Assembly (NCBI RefSeq): GCF_000717595.1
Contig: NZ_JNZO01000002.1
Coordinates: 324,665 to 388,664, forward strand
Length of the DNA stretch: 64,000 bases
DNA from: Streptomyces flavochromogenes
GTDB taxonomy: Bacteria > Actinomycetota > Actinomycetes > Streptomycetales > Streptomycetaceae
Direction of reading: 5' to 3'
The first letter of the stretch is position 1, and each line of letters begins with the position of its first letter. Under the pieces are notes generated by a model. That model ran no database searches and was not told the origin of the DNA. It was given only the letters and a program-made list of their open reading frames with translations. Positions 1-8,391 of this stretch are shown piece by piece. The translations under genes and the position numbers were made by a program.

Positions 1-2
1 AA

Positions 3-48
3 CGTGCGGAAGGGGCGGGCCCGTGACCGAGCCCGCCCCTTCCGCACG
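3..48 (-). terminator. Strong hairpin terminator behind the galactanase gene
   Basis: An 18-bp perfect inverted repeat (arms 3-20 and 31-48) encloses a 10-base loop. It lies a few bases beyond the stop codon of the leftward GH53 gene, so it most likely ends that transcript. There is no U-tract, as is common for Streptomyces terminators. Confidence 0.8.
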
Positions 49-53
49 GTGGG

Positions 54-1640
54 TCAGCGGTGCGCCAGCCAGTTCGCCGCCGGGAGCAGCTTGCTGTCGT
101 AGTCGAACAGCGCCTGGTTCTCCCAGCCGTTGCCGGACGAGGAGTCGGCCGGGTCCCAGCCGTTGCCCGGGACGGCCGTCCAGGTCGGCTCCCAGTAGAA
201 GACACCGAGACCGCGGCCGTTCGGCACCGCCTCGACGACGTTCATGACGTCCCGCAGCCAGGCCGACTGGCCGGCGGCGCTCGCCGGGTAGCCGGCAACC
301 AGCTCCGAGGACAGGTCGATGATGTTCTCGTGGGCGTCCTCGCTGTCGAGCCGGAACGGGTACGCGGTCTCGGCGACCATCACCTTCTTGCCGTAACGGG
401 CGGAGACGTCGTCGAGGTTGGCCTGGAGCGAGGACAGGGCGCCGTGCCAGTAGCCGTAGAAGGAGAACGCGATCACGTCGTAACGCACGCCCTGCGCGGT
501 CGCGTTGTCGAACCACGTGCGGTACAGGGCGTTGTCCCCGCCGTTCGCGAGGTGCAGCGCGATCTGGGTGGTCGAGGAGACCGCCTTCGCCGCGGAGACA
601 CCGGAGTCGAGCAGCCCCGCCAGTTGCGACCAGTTGCTCGTCGAGCCCTCCGGCCACAGCATGCCGGTGTTGATCTCGTTGCCGATCTGCACCATGTCGG
701 CCGTGGTGCCCTGCGCCTTCAGGGCGTTGAGGACGTCGTACGTGTGGTTGTAGACGTCCGTCCTCAGCTGCGCGTACGAGTGGCCCTGCCAGGCGGCGGG
801 CTTGGTCTGGGCGCCCGGGTCGGCCCAGATGTCGGAGTAGTGGAAGTCCACGAGCAGCTTCATGCCCCGGGCCTTGATCCGCTGCGCGGTGGCGAGGACG
901 CGAGCCTTGTCGTTGTAACCGTCGGCCGGGTTCACCCACACCTTCAGGCGCCCGTAGTTGGCACCCGCGTTCTTGAGGAGGGCGACCGCGTCGCCCGTGG
1001 TGCCGGAAGCCGACCTGTAGGTCCCGCCGAGATCCTCGCTCTTCCTGAGGGAGGACACGTCGACGCCCCTGACCGTGAGACCGGTCGATCCCGCGGTGAA
1101 CGTCAGATCGTCGACGTTCAGCCAATTGCCGGCCTTGGCGTCGGAGTTGATGCTGACGGTGCAGGCGCCGCCCGTCACGGTGACCGGAGTGACGATCCGT
1201 ATCCAGGAGGCGGACGTCACCGGCAGGTCGGTGCGCTGCTCGGCCGAGCCGCAGTTCCGCAGGGCGAGATAGGCGGAGTTCTGGCCGCCGCCCGAGCGGA
1301 CCCAGGCGCTCAGCGTGTACGTGCCGTCGGCGAGCCCGGAGAGGTACTGGTACGTCTCCACCTTGTACGCCGATGCCGACCAGTGGCTGAGGCGGTAGCC
1401 GCCGCCGTGGCCCCCGGCCTCGGTGAACGAGGCGGCATTCTGTCCGGCGGCCGAGTAGGTCGACCAGCCGGCCGGGTTCGCGGTCCCGGTGGCGTCGCTC
1501 TCGAACCCGGCGTTCGTGAGGGTGGCGGCGGCCTCTGCCTGGTGTGCGGCGGGCAGCGGAGCGAGGAGCAGGGCGCCCAGCGCGGCTGCGACGGCAGCGG
1601 CGCGCAGGCGGATGCGGCTTCCGGCGGTGGTGGGGTGCAT
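54..1640 (-). CDS. Secreted arabinogalactan endo-beta-1,4-galactanase (GH53) with N-terminal carbohydrate-binding domain
   Basis: 528 residues. It should hydrolyse beta-1,4-galactan outside the cell to galacto-oligosaccharides. A signal peptide covers about residues 1-38 (basic start, hydrophobic core, small residues before the cut). Residues 39-185 resemble a galactan-binding CBM61-like beta-sandwich. The GH53 barrel runs from about 190 to the end. The likely acid/base is Glu322 in IGNEINTG and the likely nucleophile is Glu424 in VMVAETAYP. The start has AAGGGAC upstream at good spacing. The gene lies downstream of a GH42 beta-galactosidase on the same strand and shares an island with a sugar importer and LacI regulator, which supports a galactan role. 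Family assignment is strong; the CBM subclass is less certain. Confidence 0.93.
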   Translation of the reverse strand: MHPTTAGSRIRLRAAAVAAALGALLLAPLPAAHQAEAAATLTNAGFESDATGTANPAGWSTYSAAGQNAASFTEAGGHGGGYRLSHWSASAYKVETYQYLSGLADGTYTLSAWVRSGGGQNSAYLALRNCGSAEQRTDLPVTSASWIRIVTPVTVTGGACTVSINSDAKAGNWLNVDDLTFTAGSTGLTVRGVDVSSLRKSEDLGGTYRSASGTTGDAVALLKNAGANYGRLKVWVNPADGYNDKARVLATAQRIKARGMKLLVDFHYSDIWADPGAQTKPAAWQGHSYAQLRTDVYNHTYDVLNALKAQGTTADMVQIGNEINTGMLWPEGSTSNWSQLAGLLDSGVSAAKAVSSTTQIALHLANGGDNALYRTWFDNATAQGVRYDVIAFSFYGYWHGALSSLQANLDDVSARYGKKVMVAETAYPFRLDSEDAHENIIDLSSELVAGYPASAAGQSAWLRDVMNVVEAVPNGRGLGVFYWEPTWTAVPGNGWDPADSSSGNGWENQALFDYDSKLLPAANWLAHR

Positions 1641-1710
1641 CGTCGAGTCCCTTCGACGGCGGCCAATGAGAGGTGTGGTGCGGGTGGTTCCTTACGGGTG
1701 GTGCGGTTCA

Positions 1711-1746
1711 CCCGGGGGCGGCGCAGCGGACGCCGCCGCCCCCGGG
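1711..1746. terminator. Hairpin between beta-galactosidase and galactanase genes
   Basis: A 13-bp perfect inverted repeat (arms 1711-1723 and 1734-1746) with a 10-base loop lies between the two leftward glycosidase genes. It could partly end the upstream bga transcript or stabilise its 3' end. The galactanase would then need either readthrough or its own promoter in the short gap after the hairpin. Confidence 0.6.
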
Positions 1747-1786
1747 GAGATCGGGGCCCGGCCGGGCCGGGGGACGGGAGGTGCGG

Positions 1787-3808
1787 TCAGGCGTCGAGGC
1801 GTACGACCCGCACGGCGCCGGCCGGAACGGTGATCTTCCCGTCGGCCGGCGTGCCCCCGAGCAGCTCGGTCCCGGAGCCGTCGAGCGGCACCTCGGCGTC
1901 CTCGGCGGAGTGGTTGAGGGCGAACAGGTACTGCCCGCCGTCGCCCGCGCGGCGTACGACCTCCACGTCACGCGGCAGCGCACCGCGCTCCGCGACCCCC
2001 GCGTCCTCGCACGCCGCGGCGACGATCGCGTCGAGCGACGCCGCGTCCAGCCGGGTGGAGACGTACCAGGCGGTGCCCCGCCCGAGCCGGTGGCGGGTGA
2101 CGGCGGGGCCGCCGGCGGCCGGCCCGTCGGCGTACGTCCACACGGTCTCGGCGCCGCGCGGCCGGACGAACTCCGTCCAGACGTCTCCGGTGAGCGCGGC
2201 GCCGTCGGGTCCGCTGATCCGTACGCGCTGGTCGTCCAGGAGGGGCGACCACTCGTCCACGGTGAGGCCGAGGACGTCCCGCAGGGCACCCGGGTACGCG
2301 CCGGGGTGCACGGCGTCGTGCTCGTCGACGATCCCGGAGAAGTACGAGACGACGAGTGTGCCGCCGTTCTCGACGTACTCCCGGAGGTTCTGCCCGGCGG
2401 CCTCGGTCATGAGGTAGAGGGCGGGGACGACGACCAGCGGGTGGGCGGAGAGGTCGGCCTCGGGGTGGGCGAAGTCGACGGTGAGGTGCCGGTCGTAGAG
2501 GGTCTCGTAGAAGCTGTCGGCGCGCTCACGGGCGTCGTGGGCGGCGTTCGGCCGCCACTCCAGGTTCTGCGCCCACCAGGACTGCCAGTCCCAGAGCATG
2601 GCGACGTCCGGGACGGTCCGGCTGCCGCGCACCTCCTCCAGGGCCTCCAGGCCGGCGCCCAGGGCGACGACCTCGCGCCAGATCCGGGAGTCGGTGCCGC
2701 CGTGCGGCACCATCGCGGAGTGGAACTTCTCGGCACCGCGCCGGGACTGGCGCCACTGGAAGAACATGGCCCCCTCGGAGCCGCGGGCCACATGGGCGAG
2801 GGAGTTGCGGGCCATCTCGCCGGGGCGCTTGGCCGGGTTGCGGGGCTGCCAGTTCACGCCCGAGGTGGAGTGCTCAAGGAGCAGCCAGGGCGCGCCGCCG
2901 GCGACGGAGCGGGTGAGGTCGGCGGCCATGGCCAGGTTGACGTGGGTGCGGCGGCCGTCGGTGATCAGGTAGTGGTCGTTGGTGACGAGGTCGACCTCGC
3001 GGCCCCAGGCCCAGTAGTCGATGGAGTCGCACTGGCTGAGCGCGGTCATGAAGTTGGTGGTGACGGGCACTCCGGGCGCGAGCTCGTGCAGGATGTCCCG
3101 TTCCGTCCGGAAGTTCTCCCGGATGGTGGCGTCGGCGAAGCGCCGGTAGTCGAGCTGCTGGGCGGGGTTGCCCACGGTGGGGGTGACCCGCGGGGGGTCG
3201 ATCTCCTCGTACGAGGAGTAGCGCTGCCCCCAGAACGCGGTGCCCCAGGCCTCGTTCACGGCCTCCACCGAGCCGTACGCGGCGTCGAGCCAGCGGCGGA
3301 AGTGGGCGGCGCAGCTGTCGCAGTAGCAGGCGCTGACGGGGACGCCGTACTCGTTGTGGACGTGCCAGAGCGCGAGAGCCGGGTGGCCGCCGTAGCGGCG
3401 GGCCAACTCGGTGGTGATGCCCGCGGCGGCCGTTCGATAGGCGGCGGAGCTGTGACAGATCGCCCCGCGTGAGCCGTACGCGTAGCGCATGCCCTCGGCG
3501 GTGACGGGCAGCGCCTCGGGGTGTGCCCGGTAGAACCAGGCGGGCGGCGCCACGGTCGGTGTGCCCAGGTCGACGCGGACGCCGTTCTCGTGGAGCAGGT
3601 CGAGGAGCCGGTCGAGCCAGCCGAAGTCGTACCGGCCCGGCTCCGGTTCGAGGAGTGCCCAGGAGAAGATCCCGACGCTCACCATGGTGACGCCGGCCTC
3701 CCGCATGAGCCGGACGTCCTCCTGCCAGACGCTTTCCGGCCACTGTTCGGGGTTGTAGTCCCCGCCGAACGCGAGCCGGAGCAGGCCCTTGGGAGTGGTC
3801 TGCGGCAT
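1787..3808 (-). CDS. Beta-galactosidase, GH42 family
   Basis: 673 residues. It should release galactose from imported beta-galacto-oligosaccharides in the cytoplasm; no signal peptide is present. The N-terminus has the GH42 hallmark GGDYNPEQWP. The acid/base is probably Glu153 in HVHNEYG and the nucleophile Glu312 in LLLEHSTSG. The Cys residues near 161-166 match the metal-binding cluster of some GH42 enzymes. The frame stays open upstream to 3919, but the ATG at 3808 was chosen because it has AGGAG just upstream and starts at the conserved domain. The gene faces away from the importer operon, with LacI-type operators between them, and precedes the galactanase gene. Confidence 0.93.
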   Translation of the reverse strand: MPQTTPKGLLRLAFGGDYNPEQWPESVWQEDVRLMREAGVTMVSVGIFSWALLEPEPGRYDFGWLDRLLDLLHENGVRVDLGTPTVAPPAWFYRAHPEALPVTAEGMRYAYGSRGAICHSSAAYRTAAAGITTELARRYGGHPALALWHVHNEYGVPVSACYCDSCAAHFRRWLDAAYGSVEAVNEAWGTAFWGQRYSSYEEIDPPRVTPTVGNPAQQLDYRRFADATIRENFRTERDILHELAPGVPVTTNFMTALSQCDSIDYWAWGREVDLVTNDHYLITDGRRTHVNLAMAADLTRSVAGGAPWLLLEHSTSGVNWQPRNPAKRPGEMARNSLAHVARGSEGAMFFQWRQSRRGAEKFHSAMVPHGGTDSRIWREVVALGAGLEALEEVRGSRTVPDVAMLWDWQSWWAQNLEWRPNAAHDARERADSFYETLYDRHLTVDFAHPEADLSAHPLVVVPALYLMTEAAGQNLREYVENGGTLVVSYFSGIVDEHDAVHPGAYPGALRDVLGLTVDEWSPLLDDQRVRISGPDGAALTGDVWTEFVRPRGAETVWTYADGPAAGGPAVTRHRLGRGTAWYVSTRLDAASLDAIVAAACEDAGVAERGALPRDVEVVRRAGDGGQYLFALNHSAEDAEVPLDGSGTELLGGTPADGKITVPAGAVRVVRLDA

Positions 3809-3850
3809 GGGTCTCTCCTGAAGCCTCGAGCGATGAAAGCTTTGGTTCGT

Positions 3851-3866
3851 TGTGAACGTGCACACA
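3851..3866. promoter_or_regulatory. Candidate LacI-family operator for the beta-galactosidase gene
   Basis: TGTGAACGTGCACACA has matching outer arms (TGTG/CACA) and shares TGTGAACG with the stronger site at 3940-3955. It lies in the 5' leader of the leftward GH42 gene. A weak promoter on that strand (TTGTCA at 3919-3914, TATGTT near 3894-3889) would place it just downstream of the transcription start. The regulator encoded at 7312 is the obvious candidate ligand. Confidence 0.55.
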
Positions 3867-3912
3867 GCCGATCTCGATGTGGCAACGCAACATAACCGCA
3901 CACGAACAACCA

Positions 3913-3955
3913 TTGACAAGTGTCTGGAACGTTTCTCTACTGTGAACGCTCACAG
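3913..3955 (+). promoter_or_regulatory. Promoter and overlapping operator of the galacto-oligosaccharide importer operon
   Basis: TTGACA (3913-3918) and TCTACT (3936-3941), 17 bases apart, form a sigma-70-like promoter facing the importer genes. The near-perfect palindrome CTGTGAACGCTCACAG (3940-3955) overlaps the -10 and start region. Its arms CTGTGA/TCACAG and central CG are typical of LacI-family operators, so binding should block initiation until sugar is present. Confidence 0.7.
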
Positions 3956-4014
3956 ATGCATGGTCGGCCTCCCCGCCCTAGGGAGAGGCCCTTTCGGTCA
4001 GGGAGAAGTACCCC

Positions 4015-5328
4015 ATGCCCCACACGATGCGCCGCAGCCTCGCCGCCGCCACCGCCGTCCTGCTCGGCGCCACCGCGCTCACCGCCTGTGGATCCTCCGG
4101 CTCCGGGGACGGGGCTGCGGCCGGCTCCGGCCCCGTCTCGCTCACCTACTGGGCCTGGGCCCCCGGAATGGACAAGGTCGTCGCCCTCTGGAACGCCGAA
4201 CACCCCGACATCAAGGTCACGGTGCAGAAGCAGGCCTCCGGCGACGACCTCGTGACCAAGATCATCACCGCGGCCAAGGCGCACAAGGCCCCCGACCTCG
4301 TCCAGGCCGAGTACCAGGCCCTGCCGACCCTCGTCTCCAACGACGCCCTCGCCGACATCGCCCCCGATGTCGCCGGCGTCAAGGACAAGTTCGCCCCCGG
4401 CATCTGGCAGCAGACCACCTTCGGCGGCGAGGCCGTCTACGCCCTGCCGCAGGACTCCGGACCGCTGATGTTCTTCTACCGCCAGGACCTCTTCAAGAAG
4501 TACGGACTCTCCGTCCCCACCACCTGGGAGGAGTTCGCCGCCACCGCGCGCGACCTGAAGAAGAAGGCCCCGAAGCAGTCGCTGACCACCTTCTCCGCCA
4601 ACGACTCCGGCCTCTTCGCCGGACTCGCCCAGCAGGCCGGCGCCGCTTGGTGGACCTTCGAGGGCGACACCTGGAAGGTCGGCATCGACGACGCCGCCAC
4701 CCGCAAGGTCTCCGACTTCTGGGGCGGCCTGGTCGCCGAGGGCGCCATCGACAACCAGCCGATGTACACCCCCTCCTGGAACAAGGCGATGAACACCGGC
4801 GAGCAGCTCGCCTGGGTCTCCGCCGTCTGGGCCCCCGGCACCCTGACCACCGCGGCCCCCGACACCAAGGGCAAGTGGGCCATGGCCCCCCTCCCGCAGT
4901 GGACCGAGGGCGGCTCGTCCACCGGCAGCTGGGGCGGCTCCTCCACCGCCGTCACCACCGACTCGAAGCACAAGAAGGCCGCCGCCCAGTTCGCCACCTG
5001 GCTGAACACCGACCCGGTCGCCCTCGCCGCCCTCGTCAAGGAGAGCGGCATCTACCCGGCGGCCACCGCCGCCCAGACCAGCGGCGCCCTCGCCAAGGCC
5101 CCCGACTACTTCGCCAACCAGCCCGACTTCTACACCCGCGCCGCCGAGATAGCGAAGACCACCGCACCGGCCGCCTGGGGCCCCAACGTGAACGTCGCCT
5201 ACACCGCCTTCAAGGACGAGTTCGGCAAGGCCGCCAAGGCCAAGTCCGGCTTCGACACCGCCCTGACCGCCGTCCAGTCCGCCACCGTGACGGACCTGCG
5301 GAAGCAGGGCTTCGAGGTCGCCAAGTGA
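4015..5328 (+). CDS. ABC transporter sugar-binding lipoprotein
   Basis: 437 residues. It is the extracellular solute receptor of a CUT1-type sugar importer. A lipoprotein signal ends in the lipobox LTAC, with the lipidated Cys at residue 25, and the mature part has the fold-1 sugar-binding protein pattern. A good SD (GGGAGAAG) precedes the start. The stop overlaps the next gene's GTG by four bases (GTGA). Context (GH42, GH53, LacI) points to galacto-oligosaccharides. Substrate is inferred from neighbours; the family itself is clear. Confidence 0.92.
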   Translation: MPHTMRRSLAAATAVLLGATALTACGSSGSGDGAAAGSGPVSLTYWAWAPGMDKVVALWNAEHPDIKVTVQKQASGDDLVTKIITAAKAHKAPDLVQAEYQALPTLVSNDALADIAPDVAGVKDKFAPGIWQQTTFGGEAVYALPQDSGPLMFFYRQDLFKKYGLSVPTTWEEFAATARDLKKKAPKQSLTTFSANDSGLFAGLAQQAGAAWWTFEGDTWKVGIDDAATRKVSDFWGGLVAEGAIDNQPMYTPSWNKAMNTGEQLAWVSAVWAPGTLTTAAPDTKGKWAMAPLPQWTEGGSSTGSWGGSSTAVTTDSKHKKAAAQFATWLNTDPVALAALVKESGIYPAATAAQTSGALAKAPDYFANQPDFYTRAAEIAKTTAPAAWGPNVNVAYTAFKDEFGKAAKAKSGFDTALTAVQSATVTDLRKQGFEVAK

Positions 5329-6359
5329 CGCAGCCCCCCAAGGGCGCGCGCCGGTCGTACGGGGCCGAGGCGGCCCCGTACGCCCACCCGTCGCCCACCA
5401 CCACCCTCACACGAGCGCGAAGCGCCCAGTACCTCTTCCCGTCGCCCACCACCACCCTCACACGAGCGCGAAGCGCCCCCTACCTCTTTCTCCTCCCCGC
5501 CGCCGTCCTCTTCGCCCTCTTCTTCGCCCTCCCCATCGGCTACGCCCTCTGGCTCAGCTTCCACAAGGTCGAGATCAAGGGTCTCGGCCTCGGCAAGGGC
5601 GCCAAGTCCGAGGTCTGGGCCGGCCTGGAGAACTACACCTCCGCACTCACCGACTCCGAACTCGCCGCCAGCGCCCTGCGGGTCCTCGGCTACGGCGCCA
5701 TCGTCGTCCCCGTGATGCTCGGCCTCGCCCTCTTCTTCGCGCTCCTGCTCGACTCCGAGCGCGTCCGGGCCCGCTCCTTCGCCCGGCTCGCGATCTTCCT
5801 GCCGTACGCCGTCCCCGGTGTCATCGCCGCCGTCCTCTGGGGCTTCCTCTACCTCCCGGACGTGAGCCCCTTCCACTTCCTCCTCGGCAAGCTCGGCCTG
5901 CCCGAGCCCGACCTCATGGACGGCGGACCGCTCTACCTGGCGATGTCGAACATCGCGATCTGGGGCGGCACCGGCTTCAACATGATCGTCATCTACACCG
6001 CGCTGCGCTCGCTGCCCGCCGAGGTGTACGAGGCGGCCACGCTCGACGGCTGCTCGGAACTCCAGATCGCCCTGCGCATCAAGATCCCGATGGTGGTGCC
6101 CTCGCTGGTGCTCACCTTCTTCTTCTCGATCATCGCGACCCTCCAGGTCTTCAACGAGCCCATGACGCTCAAGCCGCTCACCAACGGCATCCCCTCCACC
6201 TGGAGCCCCCTCATGAAGGTCTACAACGACGCCTTCACCGGCGGGAACATCCACGCAGCCTCGGCCACCGCCGTCGTGCTCGCCCTCGCCACCTTCGTCC
6301 TCTCCTTCGCCCTCCTCAGGATCTCCAACCGCCGCACCACGCAAGGAGCCGGCCGATGA
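5325..6359 (+). CDS. ABC sugar transporter permease, MalF type
   Basis: 344 residues from a GTG that overlaps the preceding stop. It forms half of the membrane channel of the importer. About six membrane segments start near residue 53, and the EAA loop (EAATLDGCSELQIALRIKIPMV) that contacts the ATPase is present near residue 231. The first 55 residues are odd: they are encoded by a strong hairpin (5356-5382) and by a 51-base unit repeated twice in tandem (5387-5488). No later ATG or GTG before the first membrane helix offers a cleaner start. No ATPase gene accompanies the operon; Streptomyces commonly share one (MsiK) among such importers. Confidence 0.9.
   Translation: MTQPPKGARRSYGAEAAPYAHPSPTTTLTRARSAQYLFPSPTTTLTRARSAPYLFLLPAAVLFALFFALPIGYALWLSFHKVEIKGLGLGKGAKSEVWAGLENYTSALTDSELAASALRVLGYGAIVVPVMLGLALFFALLLDSERVRARSFARLAIFLPYAVPGVIAAVLWGFLYLPDVSPFHFLLGKLGLPEPDLMDGGPLYLAMSNIAIWGGTGFNMIVIYTALRSLPAEVYEAATLDGCSELQIALRIKIPMVVPSLVLTFFFSIIATLQVFNEPMTLKPLTNGIPSTWSPLMKVYNDAFTGGNIHAASATAVVLALATFVLSFALLRISNRRTTQGAGR
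5356..5382 (+). other. Intra-operonic hairpin at the binding-protein/permease junction
   Basis: A 12-bp perfect inverted repeat (arms 5356-5367 and 5371-5382, loop AGG) starts about 30 bases inside the permease gene. Stable structures just after a binding-protein gene are known to protect its mRNA and lower expression of the following permeases. Here the structure lies inside the permease reading frame. Confidence 0.7.
5387..5488 (+). repeat. 51-bp tandem duplication in the permease N-terminus
   Basis: Copies 5387-5437 and 5438-5488 differ at two bases. The unit is 17 codons, so the frame is kept, and it encodes PSPTTTLTRARSA followed by YLF twice. It sits before the first membrane helix. 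Confidence 0.9.
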
Positions 6360-7282
6360 CCGGGCTCGCCTCCCCGCCGCTCCGCACGACGGTCAACGGC
6401 GACGGCCGTGCCGCGGGCACCACCCCCGGCGCGTCCCAGGGCCGTCCCCGGCCCCGCCGCACCGCGCTGCTCCCGACAGCCGCCCTCGTCCTCGGGGCGC
6501 TCTACTGCCTGCTCCCCGTCGCCTGGGTGGTGGTCGCCGCCACCAAGCCCGACAACGAGCTCTTCTCCACCTTCACCTTCCTGCCCGGCGACGGAATCGC
6601 CGACAACGTCACCGACCTCAGCGCGTACCGCGACGGCATCTACTGGCGCTGGATGCTCAACTCCGTGTTCTACGCGGGCCTCGGCGCCGTCCTGTCCACC
6701 GTCGTCTCCGCACTCGCCGGCTACGCCCTCGCGATCTACCGCTTCCGCGGCCGTGAGGCCTTCTTCAACGTGATGCTCACCGGCGTCCTCATGCCCCCGG
6801 TCATCCTCGCCATCCCCCAGTACCTGCTGATGGCCGAGGCCGACCTGACGGACAGCTACGCCTCGGTGCTGCTGCCGCTGATCCTCTCCCCGTACGGCGT
6901 CTACCTCGGCCGCATCTACGCCGAGGCCGCCATCCCCATGGAGCTCGTCGAGGCCGGCCGCATGGACGGCGCGGGCGAGTGGCGGATCTTCCGGCGGATC
7001 GCCGTCCCCATGATGGCCCCGGGCCTGGTGACGATCTTCCTCTTCCAGTTCGTCGCCATCTGGAACAACTTCCTGCTGCCGTTCATCATGCTCGGCGACG
7101 ACGAGAAGTTCCCCATGACCGTCGGTCTGTTCACCCTGCTCAAGCAGGGCGCCTCCCAGCCCTCCCTCTACACCCTGGTGATCACCGGCGCGCTCCTCGC
7201 CATCGCCCCGCTCATCGCCCTGTTCCTCGTCATCCAACGCTTCTGGAGCCTGGACCTGCTGTCCGGCGCCGTAAAGTCCTGA
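6356..7282 (+). CDS. ABC sugar transporter permease, MalG type
   Basis: 308 residues. It is the second channel subunit of the same importer; the ATG overlaps the preceding stop (ATGA). The N-terminal 35 residues are hydrophilic, followed by six predicted membrane helices. The EAA loop is visible (EAGRMDGAGEWRIFRRIAVP) near residue 200. Together with the binding protein and MalF-type partner it forms a complete CUT1 importer apart from the ATPase. Confidence 0.92.
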   Translation: MTGLASPPLRTTVNGDGRAAGTTPGASQGRPRPRRTALLPTAALVLGALYCLLPVAWVVVAATKPDNELFSTFTFLPGDGIADNVTDLSAYRDGIYWRWMLNSVFYAGLGAVLSTVVSALAGYALAIYRFRGREAFFNVMLTGVLMPPVILAIPQYLLMAEADLTDSYASVLLPLILSPYGVYLGRIYAEAAIPMELVEAGRMDGAGEWRIFRRIAVPMMAPGLVTIFLFQFVAIWNNFLLPFIMLGDDEKFPMTVGLFTLLKQGASQPSLYTLVITGALLAIAPLIALFLVIQRFWSLDLLSGAVKS

Positions 7283-7311
7283 GCACAGGGGATCGAGGGG
7301 AAACACACAGC

Positions 7312-8337
7312 ATGAGCACAGCAGCGAGCAGACGCCGCCCGGCGACCATCCACGACGTGGCCCGCGAGGCCGGGGTGTCGCGCGGCACCGTCTCCCGTGT
7401 CCTCAACGGCGGCCACTACGTCAGCCCGACGGCCAAGGCCGCCGTGGACGCCGCGATCCGCAGAACGGGCTACGTCGTCAACCGGCACGCCCGCTCGCTG
7501 ATCACCGGCAGGTCCGACTCGGTCGCCTTCCTCCTGACCGAACCCCAGGAGCGGTTCTTCGAGGACCCCAACTTCAACGTACTGCTCCGCGCCTGCACCC
7601 AGGCGCTCGCGGCCCAGGACATCCCGCTCCTCCTGATGATCGCGGGCACCGAGGACGAACGCCGCCGCAACCTCCGCTACATCGAGGCCGGTCACGTCGA
7701 CGGCGTCCTCCTCGTCTCCAGCCACTCCGGCGACCCCGTGGTGGCCCGGCTGCACGAGGCCGGCGTCCCCGTCGTAGCCTGCGGCAAGCCCCTGGGCCAG
7801 ACCGCCAGGATCGGCTACGTCGCCGCCGACGACCGCGAAGGCGCCCGCGACATGGTCCGCCACCTGTACGCCTCCGGGCGGCGCCGTATCGCCACCGTCA
7901 CCGGCCCGCTCGACACCCCCGGCGGGGTGGAGCGCCTCGCCGGATACCGCGAGACGCTCGCCGAGTTCGGGCTGCCCGCCGACGAGACGCTGATAGCCAC
8001 CGGCGACTACAGCCGGGCCAGCGGGGAGGACGCCGCCCACGCCCTCCTGGAGCGGGCCCCGGACATCGACGCGGTGTTCGTCGCCTCCGACCTGATGGCA
8101 CAGGGCGTCCTCGACGCCCTCTCCCGCGCGGGCCGTAAGGTCCCCGAGGACATCGCCGTCGGCGGCTTCGACGACTCCCCGGCGGCCCTGTCCTCCCGCC
8201 CCTCGCTGACCACCATCCGCCAGCCCTGGGACCGGATCAGCACCGAGATGGTACGGACCCTCCTCGCCCGGATAGCGGGCGAGGACCCGGCGACGGTGAT
8301 CCTGCCGACGCATCTGGTCCGGAGGGAATCGGCCTAG
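7312..8337 (+). CDS. LacI-family transcriptional regulator of the galactan locus
   Basis: 341 residues. An N-terminal HTH (ATIHDVAREAGVSRGTVSRVLNGG) is followed by the hinge and a periplasmic-binding-like sugar-sensing domain. The ATG at 7312 begins just before the HTH; the open frame further upstream runs through the permease gene and is not used. The gene follows the permeases after 29 bases and is probably co-transcribed, giving autoregulated repression through the operators at 3851 and 3940. Inducer identity (galactose or galacto-oligosaccharide) is inferred from context. Confidence 0.9.
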   Translation: MSTAASRRRPATIHDVAREAGVSRGTVSRVLNGGHYVSPTAKAAVDAAIRRTGYVVNRHARSLITGRSDSVAFLLTEPQERFFEDPNFNVLLRACTQALAAQDIPLLLMIAGTEDERRRNLRYIEAGHVDGVLLVSSHSGDPVVARLHEAGVPVVACGKPLGQTARIGYVAADDREGARDMVRHLYASGRRRIATVTGPLDTPGGVERLAGYRETLAEFGLPADETLIATGDYSRASGEDAAHALLERAPDIDAVFVASDLMAQGVLDALSRAGRKVPEDIAVGGFDDSPAALSSRPSLTTIRQPWDRISTEMVRTLLARIAGEDPATVILPTHLVRRESA

Positions 8338-8352
8338 AGTCCACGCCGGGGA

Positions 8353-8380
8353 AGCGGCCGTACGTCCACGTGCGGCCGCT
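8353..8380. terminator. Bidirectional terminator between the LacI and lutC genes
   Basis: AGCGGCCG (8353-8360) pairs with CGGCCGCT (8373-8380). The stem extends inward through a G-T pair and ACGT/ACGT to leave a very small loop. It lies between two convergent genes and can serve both. Confidence 0.75.
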
Positions 8381-8391
8381 CCTTCGTCGTG

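Noticed and set aside
60..2417. Very long open frame antisense to the galactanase and beta-galactosidase genes
   Set aside because: Long antisense frames are normal in high-GC DNA. The opposite strand has clear GH53 and GH42 proteins with intact catalytic motifs.
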